A DNA stretch of 64,000 bases from Marsupella aquatica (lineage: Eukaryota; Marchantiophyta): positions 13,020,001 to 13,084,000 of the forward strand of contig OZ316896.1 in assembly GCA_973895155.1 (NCBI GenBank). The letters run 5' to 3'. Both the position numbers and the translations under genes were made by a program. Position 1 is the stretch's first letter. Each line of letters begins with the position of its first letter. Below are positions 11,332 to 22,895 of the stretch, piece by piece. The notes below the pieces were generated by a model. It did not search any database, was not told where the DNA came from, and saw only the letters and a program-made list of their open reading frames with translations.

Positions 11332-14300
11332 GTCAGGATTAGATGACTATTGATTTTGTCCAAATCTTCTTGATATTTCCTCATCCTTGTGGATAAATAT
11401 CACTTTAGAAAGAAGTGGTACTTTTAATGTATTTGAGAATGGAAAAGTAGTTATGTATCATCTCAAGTCATCTCAATAAAATACTATTGGTACTATTTTG
11501 GTTCATAGGGTTTTGGATATGATAGAACAATTTTTGCTAGCGAGGTTTGCTAGCAACTTTCATGATGGATTGAATAATTGATATTAGTTTTTTTCTGCCA
11601 AATAATGAAGTTAAATGTGAGGTTTTGCTTTGCTAGCAATGGCTTTGTCTCGCTATCAGTATATGTTTTTCCTATCTGCTTTCTCCTTTTTACTAACATT
11701 GTTAAAAGCCCCCTATATAACTATGTCATGTTTGTGCCGATATTTGGATTTTGGATATATTCTATTAAATTCCAAAGGAATTGTAAGGGGGAACTCCGAG
11801 AGGTAGTATACTCTTCATTGGGTCATTTTCACATAATGTCTGTCATTAATGCCAATGACTACAATAAGGGTCATCTTGGTAGTCATATTGGAGGTCATTT
11901 GGAGCAATTGACTGCATATGTGGTCATTAATGAAAACACCTCAAATTAGGGTAATCTTGGTTGTCATACTAGAGGTCAGAAGTACCAAATGACTGGAAAT
12001 GTGGTCTTTACAAAGGCTATTGGGGGGTTCTCTTTGGAGGTACAAGGGAGTTCATTGGGTCATTTGTGAATTAAATGGTGCTTCAATTTGAGGACTAAAC
12101 ATGGGGTCACTCACGCTGTCATATTGGAAGCCATTAATGTTGGCATATTGGAGGTCCTATTAATTTTTTGTTACCCAACAACTAGTCGTATCCTTAGTCG
12201 CCCGCCGTACATTGGGTCATTTAGGTGGGGCCCTCTTTAATTTGGATATACCATAACCTTCATTGGGTTATTTGCAAACCAATAATAATTCATTAGTTGC
12301 CACACAAATGTGATTTCCACAATTAGTCTAACCATAGTTAAGAGTTAATGCATAACAATATCCATGGCTTATGGTGGTCATATATAATACCAGATTGGTT
12401 GCACATAGGGAGTTGCAAGTTGGGCGAGAAGTTGGGAGGACATACATTTAGGTACCAAAGGTAATGATGGGTGCATTGGATGGAGTCTAACTGTGGTCAT
12501 ACTCAGGTGTCCAAGGAAGGCATATGAGGCCCTGGCAAGGCCACAAGGGGCTCAACTTTTGTGACCAAAGCTTTCTGGTCACAAACGTATTTAGTTATGG
12601 TCTTAAAGTGGATTTAGTGTGAACCATATGTTGAGGTTGAGGTTATGAGGCAGCATGGTGAACTTGAAGTTGGAGTTTAACCCTAAGACTTAATCAGAGC
12701 ATCTTCAAAGGTTACTATGTCCCCAAAGTTACTATGCGCAACGGGACCTTTGGGGAAGAGCACAAGTCGTGAAATGTAGGGTTTTTGTGGTTGATCTGCG
12801 CTTTTTCTTCAGAGGAATGTGTAGTGGCGGTGGGCAATGTGCATGGAGTGCGGGGCACATTGAGGTCAGTCACACAGAGTTTAGGCAGCTACCGTGGAGC
12901 GCGCACTCCATTTCTTCCCATATTGTATCAGGGTGCTGCGCGCGGTCGGGGGAGTAGGAAACCTTAGGGTCAGCCGGTAGGACGCGGGAGCTACAACCAC
13001 GGAAGAGCTCCGATCCATTATAATGTCGTGTAGCATTGCGGAGCATTGGGCGTTGCAGCTATAGGTCTCAAAAAGCTGCAAAGGGTGACGACGTGCGATC
13101 GATGATAAGCACATTGTTGTGAGGATACATTACATTATGAAGGAGCTGCAGGAGGTTACCTCAGCAAAGGGCGATGAGCTGTGACCGGTGATAAGCTGCG
13201 GGTGATAAGCTGCGAGGAGTGGGAGGATACATTGGGAAGGAGGTGCAAGCTGTGACTGGGGATAAGCTCCCGATAGTATTGGAGCTGCGGGAGGTCACAG
13301 CAGGCAGGAGGTCACATTGGTGGAGCTGCGGGAGGTCACATTGGCAGGAGTTGTGGGAGGTTATAGCAGGCAGGAGCTACGGGAGCTGCAAGAGGTTACA
13401 TCAGGGAGGAGTTGCAGGAGCTGTAGTCGGTGAGGAGCTATTGGTCGGTCAAGAGTTGGAGTTAGGTTTGTGCGCTTCCCTCTCTCTCTCTCTGACTGCT
13501 TGAGTTTTGCAAATAAGGGTTCGACTGCCAAAGTAAATTAGGAAACGCCATTTTTCCTGTCTGTCTGTTGATTTCCGACAGTCCCTATCAATTGTTTGAT
13601 TGTTCACGTTGGTCCCTGTCTTGTTTGTTGGGTTCTAGCATTGCCTAAACAGATCCCCCTAGTTCCTGTACAGTTTTAGGCTGTTCATCCTATAGCCACT
13701 GTCAAGTCTGCGCCTAGACTTGCTCAATCTTTCAAGTCCATGACTATTTTTGTTATGCAGCGGAATGTAGCCTCTCAAAATAAATCATTCACACAACTCT
13801 GACCGAATTAGCAGTTCAAACTGCCACTCGTCTCCCTGGTTCAACCCAATGCACATCAATTGATCAAATCCTCTGCCAGTATGTAGAGCACAATCATATA
13901 TTTGATGAGGCCCCATATTTTGAGAATTGTTGAAGGCAGCCCTTGGTTTGGGGTTTAGTAGGGAATGAAGATATAAGAGTCGGTTATTGAAGTTTGGTGA
14001 TCGAGCCTAGTGTCTCAAGAAGAGCTTAAACTGTTGCGGGTATTTTATAGTATTCCAAACGGTTGGTTCGCTTTGTCATTGACCTCACGGTATACGTGTT
14101 TTGAAGTTTGGGCCAAGCGCAAGTAGAATTTTACCGCCACTTAGACTCTATCTACATATATGCGGAGGTTCTCAACCTCGTACACATAGGCACCTGCAGA
14201 GCACTAAGCTAACGAACAATACTGGATGTGTAACTCAGGTCTCACTGATTCTCTCTGGCCAAGTATCATTCTCCGTTTCCATCTCTCCATTCCACATCCC

Positions 14301-15633
14301 ATTTGGTGAAGTTCATGCAACAGATGGCAATGCTTTCGACCCGTGCCTTAGACCCCAGTGTTAATATACAAGAGGTCTAAGCTGAGTGAGGCATTGAAGT
14401 AGAATCACCGGCTGTTAATCCTCGCAGAGAGGGACCTGCCCTTGACAGTACCATAGCCCAGACCTAGTGAAGACCCACTGAATGACGAACATCTGCGTAT
14501 GTTGGATCTCTGTTGCGCTCTACTTTCTTTCACAAATTTTCTTGTCTCTGTCCTTTGTGTTCAGCTTGCGGGTGGGTTTGTCATGATTTGATTGGGTGAT
14601 TGTTTTGAAGTCGTAGCCGTGGTCAAAAGCTGGTCTATAAAAAACGAATTCATGGAGCTCAGGTTGCTGCTGTATATAAAGCGCAGCAGGATCCAGAAGT
14701 GGAAAACTGTCCCAGCAAATTTAAATTTGTAGCTCTCACTACTTGAATATATAAATTTATAGCTCTCACTACTTGAATCCGAATTGCAAGTTAAAAATAC
14801 ATGAACTATTTGCTGCCTTAATTGCTATGTACCATTTGACATTATATATGATGAATGTACTTAAACAATTCACTCTCATTGTGTCAGACAGTTCTCTCCA
14901 TCACGTCCTGTTAATAGCACATTGTTGCATTAGAAAGTTCATTGTACTTCTGACTTTCTTATGTGCAGCAAATGGAGCTTAAAACATGAGAAAGCTCACA
15001 AGGAGAAAGCTTGTTGAGAGTACAATAACTTACGGTTCTATAACAGATGTGTCCAACACCTTAAGATGTAGAAGGCTTGGGACCTTTGGGGAAGTGTGTG
15101 TCACCTTTAATGGTTTGCATGTTGAACTTACAGGTCCGAATCTTGATTTAATTTCGCTGCTGAAGTTCGTATCTCTTGCCTAAGTCCCAGTTTGCTGGAG
15201 TTTTGTTGCTCTCTATGCTTTTTTGTGCACATTGTTGTGTCAAATGCTTTGTTTGCCCTGGTCGGTCTTAGCCTGCTGCGCACAAGGCAGGCAATGAAAC
15301 AAGTCTGTCCATTTTAAAACTTGAGAACCAATGCTTTGCTGAAACTCAATTGCTATTTGTTCTGTGTTGCCCTTACAGATTTTAAAAAGGCAGGGCGAGT
15401 GAGCACTGCTGGACAGCAGGCGAAGGCATATAGGTTGCAATATTTGTGATTGCTTCCAATCATAGGCCAAGGTTATTTGCGCTGCTCAGTCCTAGTGCTT
15501 TGCCATCCATAAAGCATTGGTTTATGCTGCACCCTTGTGGTTACATGTCATATTTTATGCTGCACCCTCATTCTTTTGTGTCATGTTGAACCCTGTTATT
15601 CCTTCTTGTTTCACAATCTGATGTAGGGTCTGA
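11332..15633 (+). other. Gene-free left interior of CACTA-1
   Basis: 4.3 kb without a supportable gene. Up to about 12170 it still holds GTCATT words. 12600-13500 is GC-rich with short imperfect repeats. Near 14730-14780 there is a short duplication of ATAGCTCTCACTACTTGAAT. The ORFs at 14101-14364 and 14986-15183 lack recognisable domains and good splice context, and I did not accept them. Confidence 0.5.
13140..13450 (+). repeat. Degenerate GGAGCTGCGGGAGGTCACA minisatellite
   Basis: About ten imperfect copies of a 20-35-base motif around GGAGCTGCGGGAGGT(C/T)ACA are strung together. No reading frame is conserved through the array. Confidence 0.65.
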
Positions 15634-16305
15634 GTGTGCAGGACCATGGCTTGCAATAAGCAGAAGGCCATGAATCGTTGCAGAGGTGAATCCTCTCAAG
15701 CACCTCAATTGTCCTTATATTCAGACATTGAGATTAACCAAAATAGCCCACATGTATGTGCGATTTGTGATGAGGGAGGGGATCTCATTGTTTGTGATGG
15801 GCCTTGCCACCGACATTTCCATAAGAATGTTTCCTGTCCTTTGGGTCAGCAATGGCTATGCCCAACTATATCCCTGGCCGATGGCCATGTTGGAGAATGG
15901 CTTTGTGTTGACTGCAAGAATGAGGAACATTCTTGCTTTAAGTGCCATGTGTCTGGAAAAATTGGTGAAGAGGTAAGAAAATGTCCAGATCCTCTCTGTG
16001 CCCGGTTTTACTGTCGGCAGTGTTTGGTTCCTGGCACAACATCATGTGGACTCCATATTTGTCACACTTGTGGACAGGGGCCCAATGATGGGGCTAATGG
16101 CTTTTTGGTTCAGTGCATGAGGTGTCCTAAGGCATGGCACAAGGACTGCCTGCAGTTTATCCAGCAAAGGGGATTTGCCCATGATCGAACAATTTGGGAT
16201 CACTCAGCGCATGGGCAGCCCAAGAAGGGAATGTTTTACTGTCCTGACCATGACATTGATCCTACACTAGGCACTCCTGCCAAGAGCCACATTTCTTGGA
16301 TTTGA
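15634..16305 (+). CDS. EDM2-like PHD-finger protein carried by CACTA-1
   Basis: Encodes about 220 residues that are almost entirely Cys/His zinc-binding modules. The first PHD finger has CAICDEGGDLIVCDG; then come WLCVDCKNEEHSCFKC, CARFYCRQCL and CHTCGQ, and a last module with CMRCPKAWHKDC and FYCPDHDIDPTLGTP. The order and the closing LGTP...H element match the PHD region of plant EDM2 (ENHANCED DOWNY MILDEW 2). EDM2 is a chromatin reader that acts on heterochromatic transposons within genes. The methyltransferase-like C-terminal part of EDM2 is absent. GTGTGCAG at 15634-15641 looks like an intron acceptor, so an upstream exon may exist; the second ATG at 15645 is a good start. The ORF is intact, lies on the same strand 590 bp ahead of tnp2 and inside CACTA-1, so it is either captured or a resident accessory gene. 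Confidence 0.8.
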   Translation: MCRTMACNKQKAMNRCRGESSQAPQLSLYSDIEINQNSPHVCAICDEGGDLIVCDGPCHRHFHKNVSCPLGQQWLCPTISLADGHVGEWLCVDCKNEEHSCFKCHVSGKIGEEVRKCPDPLCARFYCRQCLVPGTTSCGLHICHTCGQGPNDGANGFLVQCMRCPKAWHKDCLQFIQQRGFAHDRTIWDHSAHGQPKKGMFYCPDHDIDPTLGTPAKSHISWI

Positions 16306-16894
16306 TTGAGGCTGGATAGAACACAAACTTGAGATAGATGTTTTGATGGTTTCACATGGACTTAAACAATTTTCAGAGTGCTAAAACATGTGGACTATTT
16401 ATATGCAGTTTGATGAACTCCTCATGTATACACACTCTACGACAGTGCATTGCGGATTGAGGCAATTAATTTTGAGAAATCAACTTTACTATCTGGAACC
16501 AGGGTAGGATTCCGATTTTCATGCATGTGCTTTGAATGTGAGACCTGTCACTGTGGATGTCTAAACTTCACTTGTAAATTTTTCACTGGTGTCACAAACG
16601 TCACTCATTCCAGACCTGTCTGCTCACATTCATTCATACTGGAAATCATGAAGGCACAGAGATTTACGTTCATAGTATCATTCTGATGACACTGTCTGTG
16701 ATGCTCTATTTGTATGCAAGAAGGAGAAGGTGCCCCACTACAGTGGATTTGAGAAATTGGGCTCTGTGGGTTTGAGCAATTGGACTGTGGTTGGCATCGG
16801 TTGTACAACTGTGACGGTAGGCCCAATTTTGTATGCATGTCACACTGATTGAGTTTGAAAATCAGAGTTTGAATACAATTTCAATCAAGCTAGC
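16306..16894 (+). other. Spacer between PHD gene and tnp2
   Basis: 589 bp with no coding signal. It should contain the 3' UTR of the PHD gene and the promoter or leader of tnp2. I see no clear TATA box. Confidence 0.4.
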
Positions 16895-17202
16895 ATGGCA
16901 CAATTGCCACATAATAGGTTAGGTGTGGGTAGAACTCCAAAGTTGCCGCTCTTCCATCCAGCTAGAGTACAACATCGTGATGATGCTTTGTGGGTTCGAG
17001 AACAGAAGGCCTGCCACAAGAGTGGGGACCATAAGATGTACTGCCCTTGTGTGAACTGCAAAGGGAATTATAGGACTAATCGAAATACTGCTAGACTGCA
17101 CCTTATTAAACATGGTCGGTACCCTGCATGTCGAGTGTGGGTGGGAGAGGGACAGGACTCTTCTGATGAAGAGTGGGGTGCTGACTACATGTCACAACAT
17201 GG
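16895..17202 (+). pseudogene. tnp2: CACTA-1 tnp2 transposase, exon with transposase-associated domain
   Basis: The start of the transposase carries the N-terminal DNA-binding transposase-associated domain. It is recognised by the Cys/His pattern in MYCPCVNCKGN...HLIKHGR followed by CRVWVGEGQ. The ATG at 16895 follows an AAGCTAGC context. The frame is open to the solo LTR B insertion at 17203 and continues at 21186 in the same frame (SQHG joined to PEAL). Confidence 0.85.
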
Positions 17203-17561
17203 TGTGACGCCGCCGGTACCGCGGTTAATGAGTGATTTGGTCTAACTGCGCTAGGCACGCGCGTTAGGAGTGTCTTAGACCGCTATTATTAGCATAACGA
17301 CAGTATTTAGGTAATCATTATGGGTAGGATATCATTAGGCAATAAGGGGGAATTCAGGTTTGGACTGGCGGCTGGTCGCTATTCGCACACCCGGGTTACG
17401 AGCGTGGAGGGGCCCCTCCCTCGGGTCCGTATAACGAACTTAAGGAAGCGGCCACTGACACGCGCTGACTCAGACCGGCGGAGTGGCCGGCACACCACAA
17501 GCGTGAGCGGTTCAGCCTATGGGCTTCGAGGAGACGTCAAGGGATCGACAAGCCCTCAAGG

Positions 17562-17569
17562 TATAAAAG
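17562..17569 (+). promoter_or_regulatory. TATA box of solo LTR B
   Basis: TATAAAAG followed by a CA-rich start region (GTAGTGCACCAGTCC) 20-35 bases on, and an ATG at 17669. This is the expected U3/R layout of a plant LTR. Confidence 0.7.
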
Positions 17570-17668
17570 GGGAGCCAACCCTTTGTAGTGCACCAGTCCA
17601 TCAGTCCACGCGCCAGCTTCGACCCCAGCTCTCTCGTTCGCTCTAAGTCGCCACTACTATCTCCTCTG

Positions 17669-20300
17669 AATGTCGCACACGATCCTCTCCAGCTCGGCCA
17701 TTCAATTCTGGACGCAGTTCCTATCTACCGGAAGGCACTTGGCCGACTCATTGAAACACGCCAACCCGCGCTGATACAAAATCGAACGCGAGTACGAGCG
17801 AGCCATCCGCCTAGCAGGACAACACCACTACATTCTTAACTTTGACTACCCGTCTCAGAGCGAGCTTTACCGACCAGCAGAGGTATCCGGGTACTTCTTC
17901 AAAGGAGACAAATATATCGGGTTCTGGGAAGCATTGCTTCGGCTTCCGGACGAGGTCTTCAATATCCCAGGTACGATCGACTTGCAGCGACATCACTTCG
18001 ACCACATCCCTGCTCAGGTTTGGGCTATCATCAACAGCGAGTCCAGCACTACCCGTTCGACAAGGTCATCTGCACTCGCTTTGGAGAACTTCTACCAGCA
18101 CCTACAGAGCTTCATAGGAACTCGGCCAGCAACCAACATGACCAACTCAGTTGTACCCGTACCCGTACCCGTACAACCTCAGGTTCAGCTTCAGCCTCAG
18201 CCGCAGCCTAGCCAAACCCCACCACCGATCGCCCAGCCAGCACAAGTACGCTCCGTCATCAACGCTGTGGATCTTAGCGATGACGACGAGGCTACCCTAC
18301 CCTTGACCAGGCGGCCCAGAGGAACAAGCGCTCAGGGGGCCGATACTATATCGTCCCCACCCCCTGCTCTGACCCCAGGAGCGGCCCCGGCAGACAACAT
18401 GGTGACCGTGGCCGACCCGGGCCTATTACTAACGGCAGTAGCACTACCCAGGCCCGATCGGGAGGATGGGGAGGTGTCACCTTCCCCAAGCCAGTCATGG
18501 GGGAAGAAGAGGAAGGAATCCGTCACTGCATCCGGGTTACCATTGGCCACGGTAGCCGTGGCCAAGGTGACGATGCACCGCATGCAGGAAAACATTCACA
18601 AAAACATCCTCCATCCCAAGCATGCGGTGTACCTGAAGATTCAGGGATTGGAGCACCTCGCCTCCCTCCCCTGGAACACTTGCAGGTACTATGGGGAGGA
18701 CATGACGGAGTTCATCAAGAATTATGATGACGCACGTCAACATACTCGGCTACGGGGAAGGAGTATGTCCCTCACGGAAGAACGGCTCAGGATGATCTTC
18801 GGGTTACCCGAAGGTGACCATCGAGTCGAATCACGGGCTCCCGGGGGCAAGGGAGCCAAGTACCAATCTTCAAGTTTTCCCTCAGAGGGAGCAGTGGACA
18901 ACGGGTTCGTGATGAAAACCTGCCTCATCCCCGAGATAGCTGAGCGACTGGAGTTCCAGAGGTACGCCCTCCACATGATGGAACCCCGGGGGGAGATCTC
19001 CGCCGCCCAGGTTATCCAGGTCGAGAACTATCGACCTAGGAGGTGGGCGTCGTACTTCGCTAAGAAATTCCATGAAGAGATGGAGCGGCAAAGGAAGATG
19101 CTGTACATTGGCGGGAAGGCGTATTTCGCTAGCCACATCGAGATCATTCTTGAGTGGTACGCCCGGTTTGATCGACGAACCCTTCCCCGTGTCAACGTTA
19201 CAAAGCTGGTCCCAGCTAGGTGGGTTTTCCCGGCCTTGGAGAGATGGCCCCAGCCCGAGGCCCGAAGTCCAGCGGACATGCCAACTTCACCCACCCCACC
19301 TCCACAAGTAGCTGTAGTCGTAACCGAGGAGGTACCGGATGGGTCGGGTGTCGCAACCGTTGATGCGACCCAACAGGCCGGGCTAAGTACAGAAGTCGGT
19401 ACGGCGGAGGTCTTACCCGAGCCAGGGTCTCCCAAATACCCACCGGTGGCTATTCCGGAGAACCGGACATTGCTGCAGGAGGACACTCCAGCCCCTTCCA
19501 ACGTTACATCCCCAGGGCTGGACGTCACTGCCCCGGCCCCCGTGCGTGTGGACGTCTGCTCGTGCCCAACTCCGGACAGGCACAACCTGGACCACCCGGA
19601 ACTCTTCGTACCAGGTACATTTCTGAACGGGCTTCTGGGAGATTTCTCTCATCAAATTGCCCGGGATACCGGGGAGTTCATGGCCCGGAAGGTAGCCTGT
19701 TTCTTCAATCAGGAGTTGGTTGCCGCAGTAAAGGCGGGTCGGGCCCAGTCAAAGGCCCTTCAGAGGATAGAGCGGTACCGGGTGGAGTCCGTGTACCTAA
19801 AGAACAAAGTTGCAGCTCAAGAGGCTGAGCTTCTACAACTACGACCCAAGGTTGCAGCCGCCGATGAGTTGTTAGCAAAGGCGCACGCTCTTACCGCCCT
19901 AACCGAACAGGCCAAAGCTGGGAACGAGGCCGAGATTACACGACTCCGGAACCAGATTGACAGTTTGAAGAATCAAACTGTCACCTGGCAGAAAGACCTG
20001 GAGGAGGCCGAGGAACGGGCCCAACGGGACACGGCGGAGATAGCCACGCTGCAGGCCGAGGTGGCGCGGCTCCAAACCGAGGCCGAGAGGCAGGACCAGC
20101 TGGCGGGTAAACTGACAAGTGACGCCCAGCAGCTAGAGGAGGCTTGTCAGGAGGCAGTAGAGGAGACGGACGCGGCGAGGCGAGAGAACGAATCTCTGCT
20201 GGACCAGGTCCAGCTCCTCAAGGCGGACAATGACAGGCTTCGAAGGCAGCGGGATGGCCGCTCCCATTCGGGCGGCTCTGGCAAGCGTGCCAGGCATTAG
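17669..20300 (+). pseudogene. LTR-borne coiled-coil protein, best-preserved copy (one in-frame stop)
   Basis: Reading from the ATG at 17669 the frame is open except for one TGA at 17771-17773. By comparison with solo LTR A (TYWY...YERRYA versus R-stop-YKIEREYERA) that codon was probably Trp (TGG to TGA). From the next Met (17934) 788 codons are open. Order: helical N-terminal part (YERAIRLAGQ, FWEALLRLPDEVFNIPG); Gln/Pro-rich linker with a VPVPVPV run; conserved domain at residues about 225-400 of the 788 (YLKIQGLEHLASLPWN, LTEERLRMIFGLPEG, VDNGFVMKTC, HMMEPRGEIS, IGGKAYFASHIEIILEWY); Pro/Val/Thr-rich linker; C-terminal coiled coil of about 200 residues; basic end KRARH. The conserved domain resembles in spacing the 'putative plant transposon protein' / plant mobile domain group. 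That assignment is inference and the function is unknown. Confidence 0.78.
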
Positions 20301-21180
20301 CGGCGGAGTAGGAATAGAGTAGGATTAGGACTAGCTTAGTCAGGCTCTTGGGACAGGCACCTGCCTTAGGTACAGCATCGCTGCCGTGCTGTCCAGCCTG
20401 CATAGATTAGGATCTTCTAATAAGACATAGCCGTTTCCGGCCTGACTGTCAGCTTAGTTAGGACCTTAGTCAGCGAATCTTCGGCGAGAGGACACCCCGT
20501 CCCTCGTCCTTTAGTATTTAGTGCACCCCTCGGTAGAGGCGGGGGGGGGTTTTAGTTGCAAAGTTGGGCGTCCGTGGTATGTGCGGGGAGTCCCGACCTC
20601 TGGGAATGAAAGAGTACCAAGGGGAGGGGGTAGGACTAAGCTTGCCGGGCTCCGTTGTAGTGTGCACCCTCGGCCTTGAACCTGTTCATTACGGGGCTGT
20701 TGGGTCAACTAAGTGTACGCATATGTTCCCTTTGTAGTAAAATCCTTTCCCATCATTTTTCTTCGTGTAAATCGAGATTGTATGCATGTGCGCGTGTATG
20801 TGTGTGGGTTTCTCGTATATGGGTGGCAGCGCCAGGCCGAACGCACTACCCGAGATGTGCACAGGGTGCAGCCTGCGGGTAAGTGGTTGCGAGCATGGGT
20901 TGAGGACCTGTATCATCGAATCCGGATCGAAGGCGGACAGCACGAAGGCTTAGAAGCCCTTAAGCCGGGGTCGATCCTGCTATCGACTAAGGTACGTTTC
21001 GACGGCGGAACACAAACCATACCTAGGAGGTGTCCATATTTAGCAGTATGCGCACTTAGCGCTAGTTTACGAGAATAAGGTGCATTACGCGCTTCCCTTC
21101 CTGCCCGAACCCTCAGATTTACGAGGGATATGCCCGTCTAAGCTGAAGTCTGAGTTAAGGCCACAGCCGATGACGTGACA
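20301..21180 (+). other. 3' non-coding part of solo LTR B
   Basis: No gene. A poly-G run at 20541-20549 and an AT-rich stretch with GTAAAATCC near 20735 could serve 3' end formation. The remainder to 21180 would be U5. Confidence 0.45.
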
Positions 21181-21185
21181 CATGG

Positions 21186-22761
21186 CCCTGAGGCATTGAG
21201 GGTAGCAAACCTTCAGCAGGCAACCTGTGCACAACAGCCAACTGTAGATGTTGAAGAACATTTATTTGTAGATGTTCCAGAGTATCCAAGTGTGGATGTT
21301 CCACAGTATCCAACTATGGATGTTCAAGAACATCCAACTATAGATGTCGAAGAACATATCAGGGCTCTACTGGAAGAAACGTTGCTGAGAACTAGTGAAG
21401 AATCCCCTGAGCATGAACTAGATGATCAGGACCGTTTTGACTTGGATTTTGTACTTGGGGATGATGAGAGTGAAGGAGGTGCCCATCCTATAAACCCCCT
21501 TGAAACCTCTGAAACTCCTATGGAGACTGATCCTGCACAGTTATCTTTAGATGCAGCAATGCAACCTTTGTTCCCAAGCAGCAAAATAGATGTTGTGTCA
21601 TTCATGTTGCTTCTGCTGAACATCTGTCATGGCCATGGATTCTCAAACAAAGGAGTGAATGCATTGTTGGCTTTGATGGGGGAGCATGGTATGCCTGCAG
21701 AGCATAATCTGCCCAAGAACTTATATGCTGCAAAGCAGCTATTGAGAAAGCTTGGCTTGGATTATGAGAGAATCCCTGTTTGTGAGAAAGGTTGCATGCT
21801 CTTTAGGGGTGAGTCTGCCAAGTTAGAAAACTGTTCAGTGTGTCAGCAGCCGAAGATGAAGAGAGTGGGGAATTCATTACAGGCAAGGAAGGTGGTGCGG
21901 TATTTCCCTATAATTCCCAGGTTGAAGAGATTGTATGCCACTGCTGGTACATCTAAACTCATGACTTGGCATCATGAGAATAGAAGCACAGACAACATGG
22001 TTTGGCACACAGCAGATTCCAAGGCTTGGAAGCATGTGGATACAAATATTGATAAGAAATTTGCAGCTGAACCAAGGAATGTGCGATTTGGGTTGGCACT
22101 TGATGGGGTGAATCCCTTTGGGAATAATTCCACAGCTTGGTCTACCTGGCCAATCTTGTTGTTGAATTACAATTTATCTCCTTGGCTTACCACCAAGAAG
22201 TTCTTTGTCATGCTAGCTATGCTGATTCCAAGACCTGATTCAGTAACAGAGGAACAGCTGGACATAATATTGGGCCCATTCTATGAGGAGCTGGAGCTGT
22301 TGTGGAAGAAAGGAGTGCCCTGCTTTGACAAATTGCCATGCCCAGGATTGTCTCAACACTTCAACCTAAGGGCTGTGCTATTGTGGACAATCAATGATTA
22401 CCCTGCATATGGTTTAATATCTGGACAACAACACGCTGGATACAAAGGATGTGTCATCTGTGGGCCAAAATGTGTGGCACGTGGTTCTAAGCACTTGCAG
22501 AAATTAGAGTACAGTGGCCACCATCGATGGTTAGCAGCAAGGCATCTTTTTCGTAGACCAGACAGTGCACAATACTTTGATGGTGCAATTGAGAGTCGAC
22601 CTGCACCGTGTAGAATGTCAAGCTCTGATAGAAAGAAGTGGGGAGACAAGACAACAGAATATTTGAAGAAGGGAGGAACCAAGGTTGAGGATGAGAGCTG
22701 CCCCATAAAGGTGCATGGAGTGAAGAGGGCTATTGGTCTGTACAAGTTGCCCTATTGGAAC
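21186..22761 (+). pseudogene. tnp2: CACTA-1 tnp2 transposase, central exon
   Basis: Continues the transposase after solo LTR B. Early on there is a repeated (V/I)DV-(P/E)E(Y/H)P motif (DVPEYPSVDVPQYPTMDVQEHP), a small internal repeat. Then come the tnp2 (Transposase_21) blocks: MPAEHNLPKNLYAAKQLL, CEKGCMLFRGE, CSVCQQPK, VVRYFPIIPRLKRLYAT, RFGLALDGVNPFG, LLNYNLSPWLTTKKFFVML and GYKGCVICGP. The exon ends at PYWN with a GT donor at 22762. The intron runs to 22895 and the product is rejoined by comparison with the CACTA-2 paralogue (PYWE..INHLLDPMH). This DDE-type protein cuts the element ends. Confidence 0.88.
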
Positions 22762-22895
22762 GTCAAACTCCATACTACTACAATGAATTTCTGCAATCTC
22801 TTCATATGACTTTGAAATGTGTTTACTTCCTGTAGCCCAGATTTTGTAATTGTTGTATTCAATGCCCTAATTTCTGAATTGTGTGTCCACTGCAG

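Larger units (their letters stand above)
6766..12170 (+). repeat. Left subterminal region of CACTA-1, dense in GTCATT/AATGAC
   Basis: The hexamer GTCATT or its complement AATGAC occurs at short intervals over 5.4 kb, often as hairpins such as GCAGTCATTTGG-A-CCAAATGACTGC near 10361-10385. In En/Spm elements subterminal repeats are binding sites for the TNPA/TNP1 protein, and the same word fills the opposite end (61620-62339). The region is far longer than the few hundred bases usual for this role because it has been amplified into two tandem arrays (next entries). Short ORFs here follow the repeat period and I do not regard them as genes. Confidence 0.8.
17203..21180 (+). mobile_element. Solo LTR B (4.0 kb, gene-bearing), TSD CATGG
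   Basis: Starts TGTGACGCC and ends GACGTGACA, flanked by CATGG at 17198-17202 and 21181-21185. Removal restores the tnp2 frame of CACTA-1. No internal direct repeat of its ends is visible. It contains what looks like a complete transcription unit: a TATA box at 17562, a gene at 17669-20300 and an AT-rich 3' region near 20730-20780. That would place the gene in the R region of a very long LTR. It belongs to the same family as solo LTR A. Confidence 0.85.

Noticed and set aside
13219-13503. ORF of 94 codons in CACTA-1
   Set aside because: It tracks the degenerate GGAGCTGCGGGAGG repeat; no domain or conserved frame.
14986-15183. ORF that might be an upstream exon of the PHD gene
   Set aside because: No donor in phase with the PHD exon and no Cys/His content; kept as non-coding.
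17203-21180. GTGAC at both edges (GTGTGAC / GACGTGAC) as target duplication of solo LTR B
   Set aside because: CATGG gives TG..CA ends and restores the tnp2 frame; GTGAC would not give standard LTR ends.
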